This document shows, piece after piece, positions 44,488 through 55,334 of a stretch of 64,000 nt of DNA. A program made the translations under genes and the position numbers. The DNA lies in NCBI RefSeq assembly GCF_009696005.1, contig NZ_VUMV01000001.1, forward strand, positions 372,001-436,000. Direction: 5' to 3'. Within the stretch, counting starts at the first letter, position 1. Each line of letters opens with the position of its first letter. Under the pieces are notes generated by a model, which worked only from the letters and a program-made list of their open reading frames with translations, ran no database searches and was not told the DNA's origin. Source of the stretch: Bilifractor porci. Lineage in GTDB: Bacteria > Bacillota > Clostridia > Lachnospirales > Lachnospiraceae.

Positions 44488-46017
44488 ATGAAGCTTTATC
44501 TTGATATTATCTCAGACATGCTCTCCCCTTCTTTCTTTCTTACTTACCGCGCGAATCCGTCCGGCGAGCGAGAACTGGGACGGCCCCGTTACTATGAAGG
44601 GCCGGACTCCCCGGAGGGCTATCTCTATTTTCTTACCAACCACGGGGACAGCCCGGTCGGCCCCGGCTCCTATATCTGCTGGGAAGCTCCCAACATGAGC
44701 CGCCCCAGAAATACCTCCTATATCATTCTGCCGAGAGAATTGAATCTTTTCCGGATCTACAATCAGCTGCAGTCTATCTATGATCTTTTTGACGAGTGGG
44801 AGAACGAATGTCTGCAGGTCATCGACAGATACCAGGATTACCGGACCCTGATCCGGAAAACATGGTCGTTTTTCCAGCTTCCGATTCTTTTGATAGACAA
44901 CCAGTTCAAAATTATCGCGATTGCACACGATCCAGGAACCAATCTTTCTCTCTTTGAAAATGACGACAACCTGCTTCCTGAAGTGATGGAAGACATGATC
45001 TCCAATCCCAGGCACCGGGATCTGGAGACAAAAAAAGGCGTCTGCACCCTGGAGATGGACAGCACTTACCTGGTATACAACCTGATTGACAACGGCGAAT
45101 ATCACGGGAGGCTGATCCTGGGTCAGCCCCGGCAGAACTATCTGGCAAGAAACAGCCGGATCCTGGAAAAGCTTGCTTATTTCACCACGATTCTGCTCCA
45201 CCGGTACGGGTCTCTCCGGGTCGGCTCCGCCGCCCAGAATACCCTTCACTCCTTTTTTTCCGAATCTCTAAAAGGCACGGTTCCCGGTCCTCAGGAAATC
45301 GGCGAACTGGAGCAGAGTACCGGATGGACAGAGGATCAGAACTACTTGATTGCTGTTTTTCTTCCGGAACACCGCCTGAAAAAAGAACTGTATCCTCCGT
45401 ACCTGATCTCCCAGATTGAAGAACGCTGGAAAGGCGCCTGCGCGGTGGACAATCAGGGAACTGTTGTTCTTCTGGAAAACCTTTCTGTTTACGGAGGATT
45501 GAAAAAGCTGGATGATTTTTATCAGTCTCTGGCGTATCTGGTCCGGGACGGCCTGATGATCGCCGGGTGCAGCAGACCCTTTACCGGTCTGCAGGAGCTT
45601 CCTCAGTATTTCCGCCAGGCACAGTTCTCCATCGAATTCGGCCAGAAAAAGGATTCCACCCGCTGGTATTTCCGCTTTGATGATTACGGGCTGGACTATC
45701 TGATTCAATACGGACTTGGCTCCTTTAAGCCGGAACAGGTGTGCCACCCCGCGCTTTTGAAGCTGCGCACCCACGACCAGGAAAAAAACACCAGTTATTA
45801 CCTGACTCTCTACACTTTTTTCCGGGAACGCTTTAATATGTCACGGGCGGCAGAAAAACTGTACATACACCGCAGCACCTTTATCAACCGCATGGAACGG
45901 ATTGAGGAGATCACCAGTCTGGATCTGGATAATTTTGATACCCGCCTGTACCTGGGCATTTCCTTCCATCTCCTGAAAGAACCGGAAAGTGGCATGCAGT
46001 TCCAGTTTTACCTGTAA
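44488..46017 (+). CDS. PucR/CdaR-family transcriptional regulator
   Basis: A 509-residue regulator. The C-terminal PucR helix-turn-helix (LYTFFRERFNMSRAAEKLYIHRSTFINRMERIEEIT, about 440-475) is clear. A central GAF/PAS-like region (about 140-250: QLPILLIDNQFKIIAIAHDPG) and a GGDEF-like divergent segment precede it. Ligand unknown. The start is an ATG without a strong ribosome site. The gene is followed by a 13-base-pair terminator. Likely autoregulated via flanking ACTACA sites (inference). Confidence 0.85.
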   Translation: MKLYLDIISDMLSPSFFLTYRANPSGERELGRPRYYEGPDSPEGYLYFLTNHGDSPVGPGSYICWEAPNMSRPRNTSYIILPRELNLFRIYNQLQSIYDLFDEWENECLQVIDRYQDYRTLIRKTWSFFQLPILLIDNQFKIIAIAHDPGTNLSLFENDDNLLPEVMEDMISNPRHRDLETKKGVCTLEMDSTYLVYNLIDNGEYHGRLILGQPRQNYLARNSRILEKLAYFTTILLHRYGSLRVGSAAQNTLHSFFSESLKGTVPGPQEIGELEQSTGWTEDQNYLIAVFLPEHRLKKELYPPYLISQIEERWKGACAVDNQGTVVLLENLSVYGGLKKLDDFYQSLAYLVRDGLMIAGCSRPFTGLQELPQYFRQAQFSIEFGQKKDSTRWYFRFDDYGLDYLIQYGLGSFKPEQVCHPALLKLRTHDQEKNTSYYLTLYTFFRERFNMSRAAEKLYIHRSTFINRMERIEEITSLDLDNFDTRLYLGISFHLLKEPESGMQFQFYL

Positions 46018-46033
46018 ATCAGGGCTCAATTTT
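46015..46033. repeat. 19-base direct repeat, copy 1
   Basis: TAAATCAGGGCTCAATTTT, beginning in the stop codon of the PucR-type gene. An identical copy lies at 46485-46503. Confidence 0.95.
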
Positions 46034-46047
46034 TACAGCCGTATTGT

Positions 46048-46080
46048 AAAACAAGAGGACAGTAAACGTCCTCTTGTTTT
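46048..46080. terminator. Bidirectional terminator after the PucR-type gene
   Basis: AAAACAAGAGGAC and GTCCTCTTGTTTT form a perfect 13-base-pair stem with a 7-base loop. T-rich ends on both strands suit both the PucR-type gene and the small minus-strand gene. Confidence 0.9.
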
Positions 46081-46101
46081 CAATAACGGTCTTGTCAGGC
46101 A

Positions 46102-46347
46102 TCAATGAAGCGTGCCCGCTTTGGCCACATGCTCCCACAATCTGCTGAGATCCCTATCTGTATAGCCGACCACATTTGTAAAGCTGCCGCCTGGGTAGTC
46201 ACATTGGGCAGAATAGAAATCTGTCTCTTCCGGATTGGGCTGTTCAAAATAGATGGTAATATATTCTGATCCGTTCTTCTTTCTTTTCAGATCTGAAAAA
46301 GTAATCTCTAACCCATCGTCAAAGGATAAAAAAGGATGATGTTCCAT
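46102..46347 (-). CDS. Small protein of unknown function (81 aa)
   Basis: An 81-residue acidic protein beginning MEHHPFLSFDDGLEITFSDLKRKKNGSEYITIYFEQPN. It has a beta-rich pattern and no membrane segment or cysteine motif. The ATG at 46347 follows a near-perfect GGAGGTGATC site, strong evidence of translation. Family not recognised. It lies between two exact 19-base direct repeats and a terminator, which suggests a gene brought in or displaced as a unit. Confidence 0.8.
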   Translation of the reverse strand: MEHHPFLSFDDGLEITFSDLKRKKNGSEYITIYFEQPNPEETDFYSAQCDYPGGSFTNVVGYTDRDLSRLWEHVAKAGTLH

Positions 46348-46484
46348 ATGATCACCTCCCAGAAAAAGCAAGGTTATGAGGATAAAGAAGCCTGAATGTA
46401 ATCCCGGCTCATTCCGGAAATCACATTCTCACTTTGATCCATTATAACATGCTGCAGCCCCCAAAAGCATACTTATGTATATCT

Positions 46485-46503
46485 TAAATCAGGGCTCAAT
46501 TTT
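46485..46503. repeat. 19-base direct repeat, copy 2
   Basis: TAAATCAGGGCTCAATTTT, covering the last codons and stop of the DUF1015 gene (encoding KIEP-stop on the minus strand). Confidence 0.95.
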
Positions 46504-47730
46504 GTGGATGAACAGCCCGCTCCGCAGTTTCGGCTCAAACCAGGTGGACTTGGGAGGCATCAGCATACCCGCGTCTGCGGCGGCAAACAGCTCTCCGATG
46601 GAAGTCGGAAACATCGAAAAAGCGGCAGAACAATCCGTGCGGCATCTCCTCTCCAGTTCCTCCAGGCCGCGGATGCCCCCGACGAAATCAATTCTGTCGT
46701 CTGTGCGGGGATCCGAAATTCCCCAGATCGGCTGAAGCGCCTCCCGCTGCAGATAAGAGACATCAAGAATGCCGATCGGATCTGTCTGAATGCGCTCCGT
46801 TCTTACCTGCAGCCGGTACCAGAAGGCATCCAGATACAATCCCATTTCTCCCTTTTTCCCCGGATGAAACGGCTCCCTGCCGAATTCTTCTATCTCAAAC
46901 TGTTTCTCCAGTTTTTCCAGCAGTTCCTTCGGTGTATTGCCTGCCAGATCCTTCAGAACGCGGTTATAGTCCAGGATTTTCAGCTCGTCATCCGGAAACA
47001 GGACGGACAGAAAGCTGTTAAACTCTTCCTTTCCTGTGTAGTTCGGATATTTTTTTCTGCGCTCCAGCGAAACGGAGACGGCGGAAGCTGCGCGGTGATG
47101 TCCGTCCGCGATATAGGTATGTTCCAGCTTCGCAAAGGCATCGGTGAGCCTGCCCGCCATGCCCCTGTCCTCTACTCTCCAGACGCGGTGCCGGACTCCG
47201 TCCTCCTCTGTATAATCAAAATACGGAAGGCCGGTGCAGGCGTCCTGCACCGCGCTCCGTATCTCCGAATTATTGCGGTACGCAAGAAAAATCGGCCCGG
47301 TCTGCGCACTTGTCACCGACACATGCCGGGTGCGGTCAGCCTCTTTTTCTTTTCTGGTATTTTCATGCCGTAAAATAACACCGTTCAGATAGTCATCAAC
47401 CGAAGAGCAGGCAACCAGCCCGGTCTGGGTTCTTCCATCCATGGTCAGTTCCCAGATATAGTAATACGGCTCTTCGTCCTGCACAAAGATCCCCTTTTCT
47501 TCCCAGTCCCGCAGCATTTCGGCCGCCTTCTTGTAAACCTCCGGCGCATACATATCCTGGTTCTCCGGGAACTGGGTCTCCGGGCGGTCGATTGCCAGAA
47601 AAGACCGCGGATGCCTTGCCACCTCCGCCCTGGCCTCCTCTCTGCTGTATACGTCATAAGGAAGAGCGGCCACCTCCGCTGCTTTTTCTCTGGTCGGGTG
47701 AAGCGCCCGGAATGGTTTTATCGCTGCCAT
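46489..47730 (-). CDS. DUF1015 family protein
   Basis: A 413-residue cytosolic protein of the DUF1015 family, typified by the N-terminal MAAIKPFRALHPTREKAAEVAALPYDVYSREEA and the central TYIADGHHRAASAV. In clostridia it is commonly encoded with serA and serC (recalled), which fits here, but its reaction is not established. The ATG at 47730 with AAGGAG upstream replaces a longer frame. A strong hairpin in the 286-base gap to serA may make its expression partly independent. Confidence 0.9.
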   Translation of the reverse strand: MAAIKPFRALHPTREKAAEVAALPYDVYSREEARAEVARHPRSFLAIDRPETQFPENQDMYAPEVYKKAAEMLRDWEEKGIFVQDEEPYYYIWELTMDGRTQTGLVACSSVDDYLNGVILRHENTRKEKEADRTRHVSVTSAQTGPIFLAYRNNSEIRSAVQDACTGLPYFDYTEEDGVRHRVWRVEDRGMAGRLTDAFAKLEHTYIADGHHRAASAVSVSLERRKKYPNYTGKEEFNSFLSVLFPDDELKILDYNRVLKDLAGNTPKELLEKLEKQFEIEEFGREPFHPGKKGEMGLYLDAFWYRLQVRTERIQTDPIGILDVSYLQREALQPIWGISDPRTDDRIDFVGGIRGLEELERRCRTDCSAAFSMFPTSIGELFAAADAGMLMPPKSTWFEPKLRSGLFIHKIEP

Positions 47731-47827
47731 TTGAACTTCTCCTTTTCTCTTACCGATAAACAGACAAATATGCAGACACAGCTTCCTGTTCTGTCTGCCA
47801 TTTCCCCGCCGACGGAAATACAGAAGA

Positions 47828-47873
47828 GGCCGCCAGTTCCGCGCCCGCATTTGCAGACGCAGAACTGACGGCC
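47828..47873 (-). terminator. Strong hairpin between serA and DUF1015 gene
   Basis: On the minus strand GGCCGTCAGTTCTGCG pairs along 16 positions (two G-U) with CGCGGAACTGGCGGCC around a 14-base loop, followed by the U-rich TCTTCTGTATTT. It could be a terminator or attenuator. Confidence 0.65.
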
Positions 47874-48016
47874 GGTCTTTCTTTTCTGTTTTCCGCCATA
47901 TACAGGCAGAATCAATCCTTCTTATCTTTAATGATCTTCTGCTGCGGTGCCGTTATTTACTGCACAACCCCGGCTGTACAACAAAAGCTTACAATCCAAT
48001 TTTCTGACACAGAGGA

Positions 48017-49180
48017 TTATTTCACAATCCGCGCGCGGAGCACTCCCTCAACCGAGGCGATCTTGGTAATAATCTGCTCGCTGGCCCGTGTCTCCATGTC
48101 AATCATGGTGTATGCATAGCTGCCGCGGCTCTTATTGGTAAGATCCGTGATGTTGACACCTGCGTCACTGAGAATTCTGGTGAACTGCCGGATCATGTCC
48201 GGAACATTTTTATGGCAGATGGTAATTCTGCTTGCGGAGGTGCAGACGCCCATATCGCATGCCGGATAATTCACAGAGTTTTTGATATTTCCGTTTTCAA
48301 GGAAGTTTTTCAGTTCCTTGACGGCCGCAACCGCGCAGTTGTCCTCTGACTCCCTGGTAGAAGCTCCCAGATGCGGCGTAATAATGACATTTTTTACTCC
48401 CGCAACCGTCGGGTTGGCAAAATCTGTCATATAGCGTTTTACCTTGCCCGCGTTCAGTGCCTCGACCATAGCTTCTTCGTCAACCAGCACGTCCCTCGCG
48501 TAGTTCAGCACCACTACTCCGTCTTTCATCATCTGAATGGCTTCCCGGCTGATCATTCCCCTGGTGCCGTCTGTCAGCGGGACATGGATGGTTATAAAAT
48601 CGCAGTTCCGATAGATATCATTGACATCCTGAATATGATGAATGGTACGGGAAAGATTCCAGGCCGCGTCTACGGAGATAAACGGATCATAGCCGTAAAC
48701 GTCCATGCCCAGATGCGTCGCCGCGTTGGCTACCTTCTGTCCGATAGCGCCAAGACCGATAATTCCCAGCTTTTTCCCGCTGATTTCGCTGCCGGCAAAC
48801 TGCTTCTTCTGCTTTTCCGCCAGTTTTCCCACATCCGGATTATCCTTCTGGCTGTTTACCCACTCGATACCTCCGACAATATCTCTGGAAGCCAGAAGCA
48901 TCCCGGCCAGAACCAGCTCCTTGACCCCGTTGGAATTCGCGCCTGGCGTATTAAAAACAACAATTCCCTGATCCGCGCAGCGGTCAAGAGGAATATTATT
49001 GACTCCCGCGCCGGCGCGGCCGACTGCCAGAAGCTTGCCCGGCAGTTCCATATCCAGCATTTTTGCGCTGCGGACCAGTACCGCGTCCGCCTCCTTAAAA
49101 TCATCCGTCTGTCTGTAATTATCTCCGAAGCCGTCCAACCCGACAGAAGCAATCGGGTTCAGGCAATGATACTGAAACAT
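48017..49180 (-). CDS. serA: D-3-phosphoglycerate dehydrogenase
   Basis: First enzyme of serine synthesis, oxidising 3-phosphoglycerate with NAD. The 387-residue product has the Rossmann motif GLGAIGQKVANAA, catalytic region NYARDVLVDEEA, and PHLGASTRESEDNC. A C-terminal ACT domain (about 320-387) probably binds serine for feedback. It is of the short bacterial type. AAGGAG lies before the ATG, just 2 bases after the serC stop, so both form one operon. Confidence 0.96.
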   Translation of the reverse strand: MFQYHCLNPIASVGLDGFGDNYRQTDDFKEADAVLVRSAKMLDMELPGKLLAVGRAGAGVNNIPLDRCADQGIVVFNTPGANSNGVKELVLAGMLLASRDIVGGIEWVNSQKDNPDVGKLAEKQKKQFAGSEISGKKLGIIGLGAIGQKVANAATHLGMDVYGYDPFISVDAAWNLSRTIHHIQDVNDIYRNCDFITIHVPLTDGTRGMISREAIQMMKDGVVVLNYARDVLVDEEAMVEALNAGKVKRYMTDFANPTVAGVKNVIITPHLGASTRESEDNCAVAAVKELKNFLENGNIKNSVNYPACDMGVCTSASRITICHKNVPDMIRQFTRILSDAGVNITDLTNKSRGSYAYTMIDMETRASEQIITKIASVEGVLRARIVK

Positions 49181-49182
49181 AA

Positions 49183-50265
49183 TCAGCTGTTCTCCTTTTC
49201 AAACTTATCCATAAACTCTACCAGCTTCTGAACGCCTGCGTAAGGCATGGCGTTGTAAATGCTGGCGCGCATGCCGCCCACCGTGCGGTGTCCCTTCAGG
49301 TTCTCCAGTCCTGCTGCCTTTGCCTCCGCGACAAACTTCGCGTCCATATCCTTATCACCGGTAACAAACGGAACATTCATCAGAGAGCGATCCTCTTTGC
49401 GTACCGTTCCCTTGAACAGTTTCGACTGATCCAGATAATCATAGAGAAGAGCAGCTTTCTTCTCGTTTCTTTTGTTCATTTCCTCCAGACCGCCCATGTT
49501 CTTCAGCCATTTGAACACCAGTCCGCAGATGTAAATGCACCAGCAGTTCGGCGTGTTGTAGAGAGAATCCTTGTCGGCCTGTGTTTTATACTTCATCATG
49601 GTCGGTGTTCCCGGAAGGACATCATCCGTGACAAGATCCTCGCGGATTACGGTAATAACCATGCCGGCCGGTCCCACATTTTTCTGCACGCCGCCGAAAA
49701 ACAGGCCGTACTTCTCTACATCAATCGGGCGAGACAGGAAGTTGGAAGAGACATCGGCCACAAGCAGCTTGCCCTTTGTGTTCGGAAGCTTTTTATACTC
49801 TGTTCCGTAGATGGTGTTATTCTCGCAGATATAGACATAATCTGCGTTTTCACGGATCGGAAGGTCGGAGCAGTCGGGAATGTAGGTGAAATTCTTGTCG
49901 GCGGAAGAGGCAACCGCTTTCGCGTCTCCGTAAATCTCTGCCTCCGCAAGCGCCTTCTTAGCCCAGTTGCCTGTTACAATATAATCTGCGACACGGTTTT
50001 TCATGAGATTCATGGGAATCTGCGCAAACTGAAGAGAACCGCCGCCCTGTAAAAACAGAACCTTGTAATTGTCCGGAACGCCGACCAGCTCCCGGAAATC
50101 CTTTTCCGCTTCCTTGATGATGTTGTCGAACATCGCGGAGCGGTGGCTCATTTCCATGACAGACATCCCGCATCCCTTGTAATCCAGCATGTCCGCCTGC
50201 GCTTCCTTCAGAACCTCTTCCGGCAGAACCGCCGGGCCGGCCGAAAAGTTATATACTCTTCCCAC
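49183..50265 (-). CDS. serC: Phosphoserine aminotransferase
   Basis: PLP enzyme converting 3-phosphohydroxypyruvate to phosphoserine. The 360-residue protein has VYNFSAGPAVLPEEVL, MSVMEMSHRS, LFLQGGGSLQF and the PLP-lysine region FFGGVQKNVGPAG. The start is a GTG at 50265, eight bases after GGAGG; the ATG seven codons upstream precedes the ribosome site. It has its own promoter 40 bases upstream. serB is not in the window. Confidence 0.96.
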   Translation of the reverse strand: MGRVYNFSAGPAVLPEEVLKEAQADMLDYKGCGMSVMEMSHRSAMFDNIIKEAEKDFRELVGVPDNYKVLFLQGGGSLQFAQIPMNLMKNRVADYIVTGNWAKKALAEAEIYGDAKAVASSADKNFTYIPDCSDLPIRENADYVYICENNTIYGTEYKKLPNTKGKLLVADVSSNFLSRPIDVEKYGLFFGGVQKNVGPAGMVITVIREDLVTDDVLPGTPTMMKYKTQADKDSLYNTPNCWCIYICGLVFKWLKNMGGLEEMNKRNEKKAALLYDYLDQSKLFKGTVRKEDRSLMNVPFVTGDKDMDAKFVAEAKAAGLENLKGHRTVGGMRASIYNAMPYAGVQKLVEFMDKFEKENS

Positions 50266-50304
50266 TTTTGTTTCCTCCTGTCTCATTTTGGGTTTTCTTG
50301 TACA

Positions 50305-50333
50305 AGTGTAGTCTCTTGATATAATTTTGTCAA
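50305..50333 (-). promoter_or_regulatory. Sigma-A promoter for serC-serA
   Basis: The minus strand reads TTGACA, 17 bases, TACACT. It lies in the 177-base gap after ilvB, making the serine genes separately transcribed. Confidence 0.75.
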
Positions 50334-50442
50334 TCCGCTGCTGTCCCTTTCAACGCGTCCTATGCATACAGAATTCCTTTCCTCGTCTCCGGCAAAAACA
50401 GGCTTCTGCCGGAAAAAAGGCCGCAAAGCGCCATGGCAGCTT

Positions 50443-52116
50443 TTACTGTTCCACGTCCGTCTGGTCAAAGACCTCGGAATTGGGTTTCCCCGCAGGGATC
50501 ATCGGAAAGACCTTGTCATCGTCATCAATCAGGCAGTCCAGGACAACCGGCTGATTCAGTTCGATCGCCTTCTGCAGCGCCGGGGCAAAATCCTCCGGCT
50601 TCGTCACGCGGATTCCGACCGCGCCCATGGCCTCCGCCACCTTTACATAGTCTACCTTGTCCCGCAGAATGGTCTGGGAATAACGTTTGCCGTAGAACAA
50701 GGTCTGCCACTGCCTTACCATCCCCAGTACATGGTTGTTAAATACAATTTCTATGACGGGTATATCACTGCGCACAGCAGTGGCCAGCTCGTTCATATTC
50801 ATCCGGAAGCAGCCGTCCCCGGTCATATTGATAACTGTCTTGTCCGGCCTTCCGGTCTTTGCTCCCAGCGCGGCTCCCAGGCCGTAGCCCATGGTTCCCA
50901 GGCCGCCGGAAGAAAGGAACGTGCGAGGCTCCGTGTACTTGTAGTACTGGGCGGCCCACATCTGGTGCTGTCCGACATCTGTGGTGATGATGGCCTTCCC
51001 CTCTGTCACCAGATAGGTCTGCTCTACCATGTATGGCCCGGTCAGCCGGTCCTGCGGCACAGGAACGGTTGTTTCCTTCTTCAGCTCCTCCATCTGGTTC
51101 AGCCAGTCCGCACCGTTCTTCTGTTCCAGCCGGGGAAGAATCCGATTCAGAACCAGCTTCAGATCGCCGTTCACACTGGCGTCCACCACCACATTTTTGT
51201 TGACCTCGGCCGAATCCACATCGATCTGGAGAATCTTTGCCTGCCTGGCAAAATTCTTCGGACTTCCGACATCACGGTCGGAGAATCTGGCTCCCAGCAC
51301 GATCAGCAGATCACACTTGTACATGCCGAGATTGGAAGCCTTTGTCCCGTGCATGCCAAGCATGCCCATGTACTGCGGGTCCGTACCTGGAAACGCGCCC
51401 TTCCCCATCAGGGTATCACAGACCGGTGCCTGCAGCCTCCTTGCCAGCTCACGAACCTCCTGGGAAGCGTCTGAGATGATCGCTCCGCCCCCGACAAAGA
51501 GGAAGGGACGTTTAGATGCGTTGATCATCTGAACCGCCCTGTCCAGGCTTTCCTCCGTCATTCCCTCTGCAGAAGGCTTCACGGGAGCCGGGTCTTTACG
51601 CGTAAACTCGCAGGACGCGGCCGTCACATCCTTGGTGACATCCACAAGAACCGGGCCGGGTCTGCCGCTCTTCGCGATTCGGAAGGCGCGGCGTATGGAG
51701 TCCGCCAGCTTCGTAACATCCTTGACAATCAGGCTGTACTTTGTGATGGGCATGGTAATGCCCACGATGTCCACCTCCTGGAAGCTGTCCTTCCCAAGAA
51801 GCGTCCTCCCCACATTGCAGGTGATCGCCACAATCGGCACAGAATCCATGTAAGCGGTGGCAATGCCGGTCACCAGGTTTGTCGCCCCCGGACCGCTGGT
51901 GGCAAAACATACGCCTACCCTTCCGGTCGCCCTGGCATAGCCGTCCGCCGCATGAGAAGCTCCCTGCTCATGGGAGGTAAGGATATGATGAATCTCCGGA
52001 TGCCGGTAGAGCTCATCATATACATTCAGAATAGAACCACCCGGATATCCGAAAACAGTATCGACCTTCTGTTCCTTCAGACATTCCATGATGATCTGTG
52101 AACCATTCAGCTGCAT
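50443..52116 (-). CDS. ilvB: Acetolactate synthase large subunit
   Basis: Thiamine-diphosphate enzyme for valine/leucine/isoleucine synthesis, 557 residues. The catalytic Glu lies in [21 protein letters not shown] and the ThDP site in [21 protein letters not shown]/quinone-like central domain is complete. The ATG at 52116 has GAGGG upstream; the longer frame is spurious. No ilvN small subunit follows, so it is encoded elsewhere or not used. Same orientation as ilvD, 160 bases away. Confidence 0.95.
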   Translation of the reverse strand: MQLNGSQIIMECLKEQKVDTVFGYPGGSILNVYDELYRHPEIHHILTSHEQGASHAADGYARATGRVGVCFATSGPGATNLVTGIATAYMDSVPIVAITCNVGRTLLGKDSFQEVDIVGITMPITKYSLIVKDVTKLADSIRRAFRIAKSGRPGPVLVDVTKDVTAASCEFTRKDPAPVKPSAEGMTEESLDRAVQMINASKRPFLFVGGGAIISDASQEVRELARRLQAPVCDTLMGKGAFPGTDPQYMGMLGMHGTKASNLGMYKCDLLIVLGARFSDRDVGSPKNFARQAKILQIDVDSAEVNKNVVVDASVNGDLKLVLNRILPRLEQKNGADWLNQMEELKKETTVPVPQDRLTGPYMVEQTYLVTEGKAIITTDVGQHQMWAAQYYKYTEPRTFLSSGGLGTMGYGLGAALGAKTGRPDKTVINMTGDGCFRMNMNELATAVRSDIPVIEIVFNNHVLGMVRQWQTLFYGKRYSQTILRDKVDYVKVAEAMGAVGIRVTKPEDFAPALQKAIELNQPVVLDCLIDDDDKVFPMIPAGKPNSEVFDQTDVEQ

Positions 52117-52277
52117 CTTTTTCCCTCTTACTCTTCTATTTCTATCAATCTTCCTGCCGGCCGCGACGCAAAGCGCAGGCGTTCTCCGCCGCGTTTGCTG
52201 CCGCGCGGATTTCACTCCACTGGCAAATCTGACCGGATGTACGGATTCGCGTCCTGTCCGAAAAACAGATCCGGATG

Positions 52278-53951
52278 TCAGTCCGCCTGATCCGCGGAAA
52301 GAATCGCACCCCTGTTTGCGCTGGTAACCAGCTTTGCGTATCTTGCCAGATACCCTGTGGTAATATTGGGCTTTCTGGGAACCCAGGCCGCCTTCCGCCT
52401 TGCCAGTTCCTCATCGCTGACCTTCAGCTCCAGCTTGTACTCCGGGATATTGATCGAAATGATGTCGCCTTCTTCCACAAGGGCAATCGGTCCCCCGACG
52501 GCTGCCTCCGGACTGACATGGCCGATGGACGCGCCGCGGGACGCGCCGGAGAACCGTCCGTCCGTAATCAGCGCAACGGAATTATCCAGCCCCATTCCTG
52601 CTATGGCCGATGTCGGATTGAGCATCTCTCTCATTCCGGGTCCGCCCTTTGGTCCCTCGTAGCGGATAACTACAACGTCTCCGGGAACAATCTTCCCGCC
52701 CTTGATGGCGGCAATGGCATCCTCTTCACAGTCGAAGACGCGGGCCGGCCCCTCGTGAACCATCATTTCCGGAAGAACCGCCGAGCGTTTTACAACAGCC
52801 GTGTCCGGAGCCAGATTTCCCTTCAGCACCGCAAGTCCTCCGGTCTTCATATAAGGATTGTCCACAGGACGGATGACTTCCGGATTCCTGTTGACCGCAT
52901 GCTTGATATTTTCCCCTACGGTTTTTCCGGTTACGGTCATGCAGTCCAGATTCAGAAGTCCCAGACCTGCAATTTCCTTCATCACCGCGTAGATGCCCCC
53001 TGCCTCGTACAGATCCTCCATATAGGTCGGGCCGGCCGGCGCAAGGTGACAGATATTCGGCGTTTTCTCGCTGATCTCATTGGCAAGCTCCACTTCAAAA
53101 TCGAATCCGGCTTCATGTGCGATGGCCGGGATATGGAGCATGGTGTTTGTCGAGCAGCCGAGAGCCATATCCATGGTCAGCGCGTTGATAAACGCCTCTT
53201 TCGTCATAATATCCCTGGGACGGATATTCTTTCTGAGCATATCCATGACAGCCATGCCGGCGTGTTTGGCAAGCTTGATTCTCTCCGAGTAAACGGCAGG
53301 AATTGTGCCGTTTCCTTCCAGCCCCATGCCCAGAATCTCTGTCAGGCAGTTCATGCTGTTCGCTGTGTACATACCGGAGCAGGAACCGCACGTCGGACAA
53401 ACATGCTCCTCATAATTGCGGACATCACTCTCCGTCATCGTCCCTGCCGCATAAGAGCCGACAGCCTCGAACATGGAGGAAAGGCTTCTCTTCCTTCCGT
53501 TGACATGTCCGGCCAGCATCGGACCGCCGCTGACAAAAACAGTCGGGATATTCACTCTTGCCGCTGCCATCAGAAGTCCCGGAACATTTTTGTCGCAGTT
53601 CGGGATCATAACAAGGGCGTCAAACTGGTGGGCGATCGCCATACATTCTGTAGAATCCGCGATCAGATCCCTGGTTACCAGCGAATACTTCATTCCGATA
53701 TGGCCCATGGCAATGCCGTCACACACCGCGATGGCCGGGAACATGACCGGCATACCGCCTGCCTCCGCCACGCCAAGCTTTACCGCCTGCGCGATTTTAT
53801 CCAGATTCATATGGCCGGGAACAATCTCGTTATAGGAGCACACGATACCGACAAGCGGCTTCTCCATCTCCTCCTTCGTCATCCCCAGCGCGTTAAACAG
53901 GCTGCGGTGCGGCGCCTGCTGCATTCCTTTTTTTACATGATCACTCTTCAT
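52278..53951 (-). CDS. ilvD: Dihydroxy-acid dehydratase
   Basis: Fe-S enzyme converting 2,3-dihydroxy acids to 2-keto acids in branched-chain synthesis. The 557-residue protein carries the cluster cysteines in [10 protein letters not shown] and [18 protein letters not shown] and the C-terminal [32 protein letters not shown] precedes the ATG. It lies between leuB and ilvB. Confidence 0.97.
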   Translation of the reverse strand: MKSDHVKKGMQQAPHRSLFNALGMTKEEMEKPLVGIVCSYNEIVPGHMNLDKIAQAVKLGVAEAGGMPVMFPAIAVCDGIAMGHIGMKYSLVTRDLIADSTECMAIAHQFDALVMIPNCDKNVPGLLMAAARVNIPTVFVSGGPMLAGHVNGRKRSLSSMFEAVGSYAAGTMTESDVRNYEEHVCPTCGSCSGMYTANSMNCLTEILGMGLEGNGTIPAVYSERIKLAKHAGMAVMDMLRKNIRPRDIMTKEAFINALTMDMALGCSTNTMLHIPAIAHEAGFDFEVELANEISEKTPNICHLAPAGPTYMEDLYEAGGIYAVMKEIAGLGLLNLDCMTVTGKTVGENIKHAVNRNPEVIRPVDNPYMKTGGLAVLKGNLAPDTAVVKRSAVLPEMMVHEGPARVFDCEEDAIAAIKGGKIVPGDVVVIRYEGPKGGPGMREMLNPTSAIAGMGLDNSVALITDGRFSGASRGASIGHVSPEAAVGGPIALVEEGDIISINIPEYKLELKVSDEELARRKAAWVPRKPNITTGYLARYAKLVTSANRGAILSADQAD

Positions 53952-54111
53952 TTATCTGTCTCCTTTTTCTGCGGTACTCCGTCATCTGTATTTTTCTGAT
54001 GGCCGGGCATTTTTTGTTTTTCCGTCCTGTTCCGGCTGTTTTCTTCAACGGCTGTGGATTCCCGGAAGCAGCGGTATTCCTGCCCTTCTCTCTTTCGGCC
54101 TGTTTTTCGCT

Positions 54112-55203
54112 TCAGCCACGGACATTCTCTGCTATAACATCTCCCATTTCTGTGGTGGATGTCTTTTTCATTCCCTCTGAATAAATATCCGCCGTGCGGA
54201 AGCCGTCCGAGAGAGCCTTCTGCACAGCCGCCTCCACCGCGTCTGCCTCCTGATCCAGATTCAGGGAATACCGGAGCATCATGGCAGCCGAAAGAATTGT
54301 CGCGATCGGGTTGGCGATATTCTTCCCTGTAATATCCGGAGCAGAACCGTGGCTCGGCTCATAAAGGCCGAAGCTGCTCTCATTCAGACTGGCAGAGGAA
54401 AGCATACCGATGGAACCGGTAACCATGCTCGCCTCGTCGGACAGGATATCGCCGAACATATTCTCTGTCAGAATAACGTCAAACTGCTTCGGATCACGGA
54501 CCAGCTGCATCGCGCAGTTATCCACCAGCATATTCTCCAGCTCCACATCCGGATATTCTTTGGCCACCTCCGCGGTGACCTTTCTCCAGAGCCGGGAGGA
54601 ATCCAGAACATTGGCCTTGTCTACTTCTGTTACCTTTTTTCTCCTCTTCCGGGCAATCTCAAACGCGCGTCTGGCGATTCTGCGGATCTCGTTTTCATTG
54701 TAGCTGAGAGTGTCCACGGCGGTTGTCACACCGTTGACCTCCTCAGTCTTTCTCTCCCCGAAATAAAGACCGCCGGTAAGCTCCCGCACAATAATCAGAT
54801 TAAAGCCCTGGTCCCCGATGATGTCGTCACGGAGGGGACATGCCGCGCGAAGCTCGTTATACAGGTAAGCCGGCCGGAGATTGGCAAAAAGCCCCAGCGC
54901 CTTCCGGATTCCCAGCAGGCCTGCCTCCGGGCGTTTGGAGGGCTCCAGCTTATACCACGGTGATGTTTTGGCGTCTCCTCCGATCGAACCCATCAGCACG
55001 GCGTCGCAGGATTTTGCCTTTTCTACCGTTTCCTCTGTCAGCGGAAGACCTGTCGCGTCAATAGACGCTCCCCCAAGCAGAAGATTTTCATAGGTGAAGG
55101 TATGTCCGTACTTTTCACAGACAGAATCCAGAACCTTCTTTGCCTCATTCACAATCTCCGGGCCGATACCGTCCCCGTGAATCAAACCGATTTTATATTC
55201 CAT
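54112..55203 (-). CDS. leuB: 3-isopropylmalate dehydrogenase
   Basis: NAD-dependent decarboxylating dehydrogenase of leucine synthesis, 363 residues. The signature [31 protein letters not shown] and [14 protein letters not shown] are all intact. The ATG at 55203 with AGGAGG upstream is chosen. It is first in the leuB-ilvD-ilvB block; leuA, leuC and leuD are not adjacent. Confidence 0.95.
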   Translation of the reverse strand: MEYKIGLIHGDGIGPEIVNEAKKVLDSVCEKYGHTFTYENLLLGGASIDATGLPLTEETVEKAKSCDAVLMGSIGGDAKTSPWYKLEPSKRPEAGLLGIRKALGLFANLRPAYLYNELRAACPLRDDIIGDQGFNLIIVRELTGGLYFGERKTEEVNGVTTAVDTLSYNENEIRRIARRAFEIARKRRKKVTEVDKANVLDSSRLWRKVTAEVAKEYPDVELENMLVDNCAMQLVRDPKQFDVILTENMFGDILSDEASMVTGSIGMLSSASLNESSFGLYEPSHGSAPDITGKNIANPIATILSAAMMLRYSLNLDQEADAVEAAVQKALSDGFRTADIYSEGMKKTSTTEMGDVIAENVRG

Positions 55204-55334
55204 CCCGTTTTCCTCCTGTAATCTGTTAAGGCCAAAGTCAGACGGCCGGAAACCGACCATACCTGCCCGTAAAATGAAACACGCCTGTCCGCAGGAGCTT
55301 CCCGCAGCAGGCGCATAAAAATCATTCTCTCTTC

